A stretch of 64,000 nucleotides of DNA from Azospirillum endophyticum. GTDB lineage: Bacteria > Pseudomonadota > Alphaproteobacteria > Azospirillales > Azospirillaceae. A program made the translations under genes and the position numbers. Under the pieces are notes generated by a model, which ran no database searches, was not told the DNA's origin, and saw only the letters and a program-made list of their open reading frames with translations. Below, piece by piece: positions 62,186 to 64,000 of this stretch (position 1 is its first letter; each line of letters begins with the position of its first letter). The DNA lies in the NCBI RefSeq assembly GCF_016595245.1, contig NZ_JAENHM010000087.1, positions 1 to 64,000 of the forward strand, read 5' to 3'.

Positions 62186-62893
62186 ATGCACAGCGCCCCC
62201 GCACCCGAGTCTTGCCCGAACTGCCTAAAGCCTAATCACCTGTGCATTTGCGAGGCAGTGCAGCCGATCAAGAACGGCGTGTTCCTGCTGATCCTGCAGC
62301 ACCCGCAGGAGAAGCGGGAAAATCTGGGCACCGCCCAGATCGCCCATCTGCAGTTCGCCAACTCGATGGTGAAGGTCGGACTGAGCTGGCCGGGGCTGAA
62401 GCGCATCCTGGGGCGCGAGGTCGATCCAAGGCGCTGGGGCGTGCTGTATCTCGGTCCGGTGAAGGACGGCGGCGCTCCCCGGCCGGAGGTGGGGGTGGTC
62501 GACAAGAACGGCCAGCCGCTCCGCGACAGCGCCGGGATTCTGGGCGACCTGGAAGGGGTGATCGTCCTGGACGGCACCTGGAGCCAGGCCAAGACCCTGT
62601 GGTGGCGCAATGCCTGGCTGCTGAAATGCCACCGCATCGTGCTGAATCCGCAATTCCGCTCCCTCTACGGGCAGGCGCGCAAGGAGCCGCGGCGCGACAG
62701 CGTCTCCACCCTGGAAGCCGGCGCCTTCCTGCTGTCGCGGCTGGAGGGCGACCAGACCATCATGGACACCGCGCTGAAGCCCTTCTCGCTGCTGCTGAAG
62801 AAGCTGCGCACCCGCCCCCCGCGCCCGGTGTCGCCGCCGGACGGCGAAGCCGCCGGTCCGGAGAGCGAAGAGGAGGTCGGTGGGGAGGCTTGA
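62186..62893 (+). CDS. DTW-domain protein (tRNA-uridine aminocarboxypropyltransferase)
   Basis: A 235-residue protein. An N-terminal cysteine cluster (CPNCLKPNHLCIC) should bind zinc. The DTW core follows: 'FLLILQHPQEKRENLGTAQIAHLQF' and 'VIVLDGTWSQAKTLWWRN', with the D-x-T-W motif, then 'LNPQFRSLYGQARKEPRRDSVSTLEAGAFLL'. TapT-type members transfer the aminocarboxypropyl group from SAM to U47 in tRNA to make acp3U. The acidic C-terminal tail is variable. The start at 62186 has only a distant AAGGA; an upstream start cannot be excluded. Confidence 0.9.
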   Translation: MHSAPAPESCPNCLKPNHLCICEAVQPIKNGVFLLILQHPQEKRENLGTAQIAHLQFANSMVKVGLSWPGLKRILGREVDPRRWGVLYLGPVKDGGAPRPEVGVVDKNGQPLRDSAGILGDLEGVIVLDGTWSQAKTLWWRNAWLLKCHRIVLNPQFRSLYGQARKEPRRDSVSTLEAGAFLLSRLEGDQTIMDTALKPFSLLLKKLRTRPPRPVSPPDGEAAGPESEEEVGGEA

Positions 62894-63033
62894 CAGGGCG
62901 GTGGAGGAGCACCGGCGCCGATCGTGACGATCGCGTGTACGAACGGTTGGCGGGTTGACGGGGGCGGGGCGGCGGGTGCCAAATGCCGGCTCCCCGGCCC
63001 TATCGTCTTCCTACCCTGCAATCGAATGAGAGA

Positions 63034-63615
63034 ATGATGGCCAGCGATTTCGTGCCTTTCGGCCTGACCGTCTGCGGTCTCAGCGAGCTTTGCAATTTCG
63101 GCGGCGGCAAGGTCAGCCACGTCCTGTCCATTCTCGACCCCGGGATGACGGAGCCGAGCGAGTTCGGCGCTTATGGCGAGCATGAGCGGCTGGAACTGCG
63201 TTTCCACGACGTCATCGAACCGACCCGCGGCCAGATCGCCCCGGCTCGCTCCGACGTGGAGCGCATCCTGGCCTTCGGCCGCGACCTGCTGGCCGAGCCG
63301 GCGGATTGCCGCCATCTGCTGGTTCACTGTCATGCCGGCGTGTCGCGCTCAACCGCCGCGCTGACCATGATCCTGGCCCAGGCCCGTCCCGATCTGCCGG
63401 CGGCCGACGCGGTGGGCGCCGTGGTCGCCATCCGTGCCCAGACTTGGCCCAACCTGCGCATGATCGAATTCGCCGACGACATCCTCGGCCGCAACGGCGA
63501 CCTGGTCGCCGCCGTCCGCCAGCGTCATCGCACGCTCGGCAAGCAGCGCCCGGAACTGGTTCAGTTCATGATCGACAACGGCCGCATCCGCGAGGTCGAG
63601 GATCTGATCGACTGA
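63034..63615 (+). CDS. tyrosine phosphatase-like protein
   Basis: A 193-residue protein of the cysteine-phosphatase fold. The P-loop 'VHCHAGVSRSTAAL' gives C99 and R105 of the C-x5-R motif with the following serine; D59 in 'RFHDVIEPT' is the likely general acid. 'FGLTVCGLSELCNFGGGKVSHVLSILDPG' is the usual N terminus of this alphaproteobacterial group. The substrate could be a phosphotyrosine or another phosphoester. Confidence 0.9.
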   Translation: MMASDFVPFGLTVCGLSELCNFGGGKVSHVLSILDPGMTEPSEFGAYGEHERLELRFHDVIEPTRGQIAPARSDVERILAFGRDLLAEPADCRHLLVHCHAGVSRSTAALTMILAQARPDLPAADAVGAVVAIRAQTWPNLRMIEFADDILGRNGDLVAAVRQRHRTLGKQRPELVQFMIDNGRIREVEDLID

Positions 63616-63631
63616 GGGGCGCCACGGCCCC

Positions 63632-63748
63632 TAAGCAGGTTTTCCGAACTCCGCCCACACATGGGCGGGCTCGGAAAACCTGCAAAACCATAGAGTCCGC
63701 AGGTTTCTCCAGGCCGGGCCCGTGGCCCGATCTGGGGAAACCTGCTTA
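63632..63748. repeat. paired palindromic repeat (REP/BIME-like)
   Basis: Two inverted repeats: GCAGGTTTTCCGA / TCGGAAAACCTGC (63635-63683) and GCAGGTTTC.. / ..GGAAACCTGC (63699-63745). The whole is framed by TAAGCAGGTTT and AAACCTGCTTA, so it also has terminal inverted repeats. It lies between two convergent genes. Confidence 0.75.
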
Positions 63749-63769
63749 GGCCTTTCCCCGCCGATTCCG

Positions 63770-64000
63770 TCAATATCCCTTCGACTGGCCGCCGAAGACG
63801 CCCTTCGCCCAGGCGCCGACCCGGTGGCGCCACTGTTCGTGCCAGATATAGACGCTGCCCTTGACCCAGTTCATTTGGATCGCGCGGCGCTGGCCTTCGA
63901 AGGGGTAGTGGCCGTGCCAGGAGGTGTCGCTGCGGCGGAAGCACATCAGCGTGCCTTCCTCCGGCGGGACCTCGGCGGCATAATCCTCCAGGTTCTGGGA
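63770..64000 (-). CDS. 2OG-Fe(II) oxygenase family protein (C-terminal part)
   Basis: The last 76 residues of a gene that continues beyond the window edge: 'GTLMCFRRSDTSWHGHYPFEGQRRAIQMNWV'. The histidine of SWHGH is the distal iron ligand and the R of 'QRRAIQMNW' binds 2-oxoglutarate, as in the double-stranded beta-helix dioxygenases. The remainder 'VYIWHEQWRHRVGAWAKGVFGG' is basic. The substrate is unknown; the upstream half is missing from the window. Confidence 0.8.
   Translation of the reverse strand, partial: SQNLEDYAAEVPPEEGTLMCFRRSDTSWHGHYPFEGQRRAIQMNWVKGSVYIWHEQWRHRVGAWAKGVFGGQSKGY

Overview
The window is a high-GC chromosomal segment of an alphaproteobacterium, most likely Azospirillum or a close relative in the Rhodospirillales (inference). 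The support is a carD-fdxA pair, an alphaproteobacterial GAAC-N7-GAAC SOS box in front of imuA, an FNR box in front of hemN, and the general codon and GC style.

Layout. 1-11.1 kb is ordinary chromosome: argG, an MFS/HdeD-like membrane pair, an SH3 protein, a 2-hydroxyacid dehydrogenase, a MarR regulator, an LprI-type protein, a HlyIII membrane protein, small DNA-binding and unknown proteins, and a Hint-domain protein. 11.1-15.6 kb is a scar: a decayed fragment of a gene that is intact at 35.5 kb, a complete IS5-family element, a low-GC two-gene module of unknown function (a PUA/EVE-like membrane protein and a small membrane partner, possibly defensive) and a broken IS630-family transposase. 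15.8-37.4 kb is an integrated mobile element of about 21.5 kb bounded by 71-bp direct repeats. 37.6-64 kb is chromosome again: two LysR genes, three transporters, tRNA-Gly(GCC), rsmB, a heparinase-like gene, purH, rpoH, a degenerate phosphatase, carD, fdxA, a CBS protein, terC, nhaA with a structured leader, hemN, imuA, a DTW protein, a tyrosine phosphatase and a truncated 2OG oxygenase.

The mobile element is the most unusual part. Its tyrosine integrase sits beside the left repeat. The repeats are the 3' end (terminator hairpin included) of what looks like a small RNA gene with CUCCC-bearing loops, intact on the right side. The element has an AlpA-like excisionase, a DUF1376-like initiator plus DnaB helicase, a run of overlapping small genes, a gpZ-like protein, a terminase-small-subunit-like HTH protein, a tape-measure/lytic-transglycosylase fusion and a Mu gp44-like baseplate hub. 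Then come a small lysis/immunity-like cluster and cargo genes (a periplasmic binding protein, a 961-residue repeat protein). At the right end lies a second replication initiator whose own coding sequence carries palindromic TGAACAGCSGTTCA iterons, as lambda O carries its origin. I see no large terminase, portal, capsid, sheath or tube gene, so it is either a decayed prophage or a phage satellite that carries tail parts.

Regulatory points: a candidate nhaA-I (lithium) riboswitch-like leader, an FNR box, an SOS box, and a ~160-bp multi-hairpin repeat found twice, each time in the same sense directly between a stop codon and that gene's terminator.
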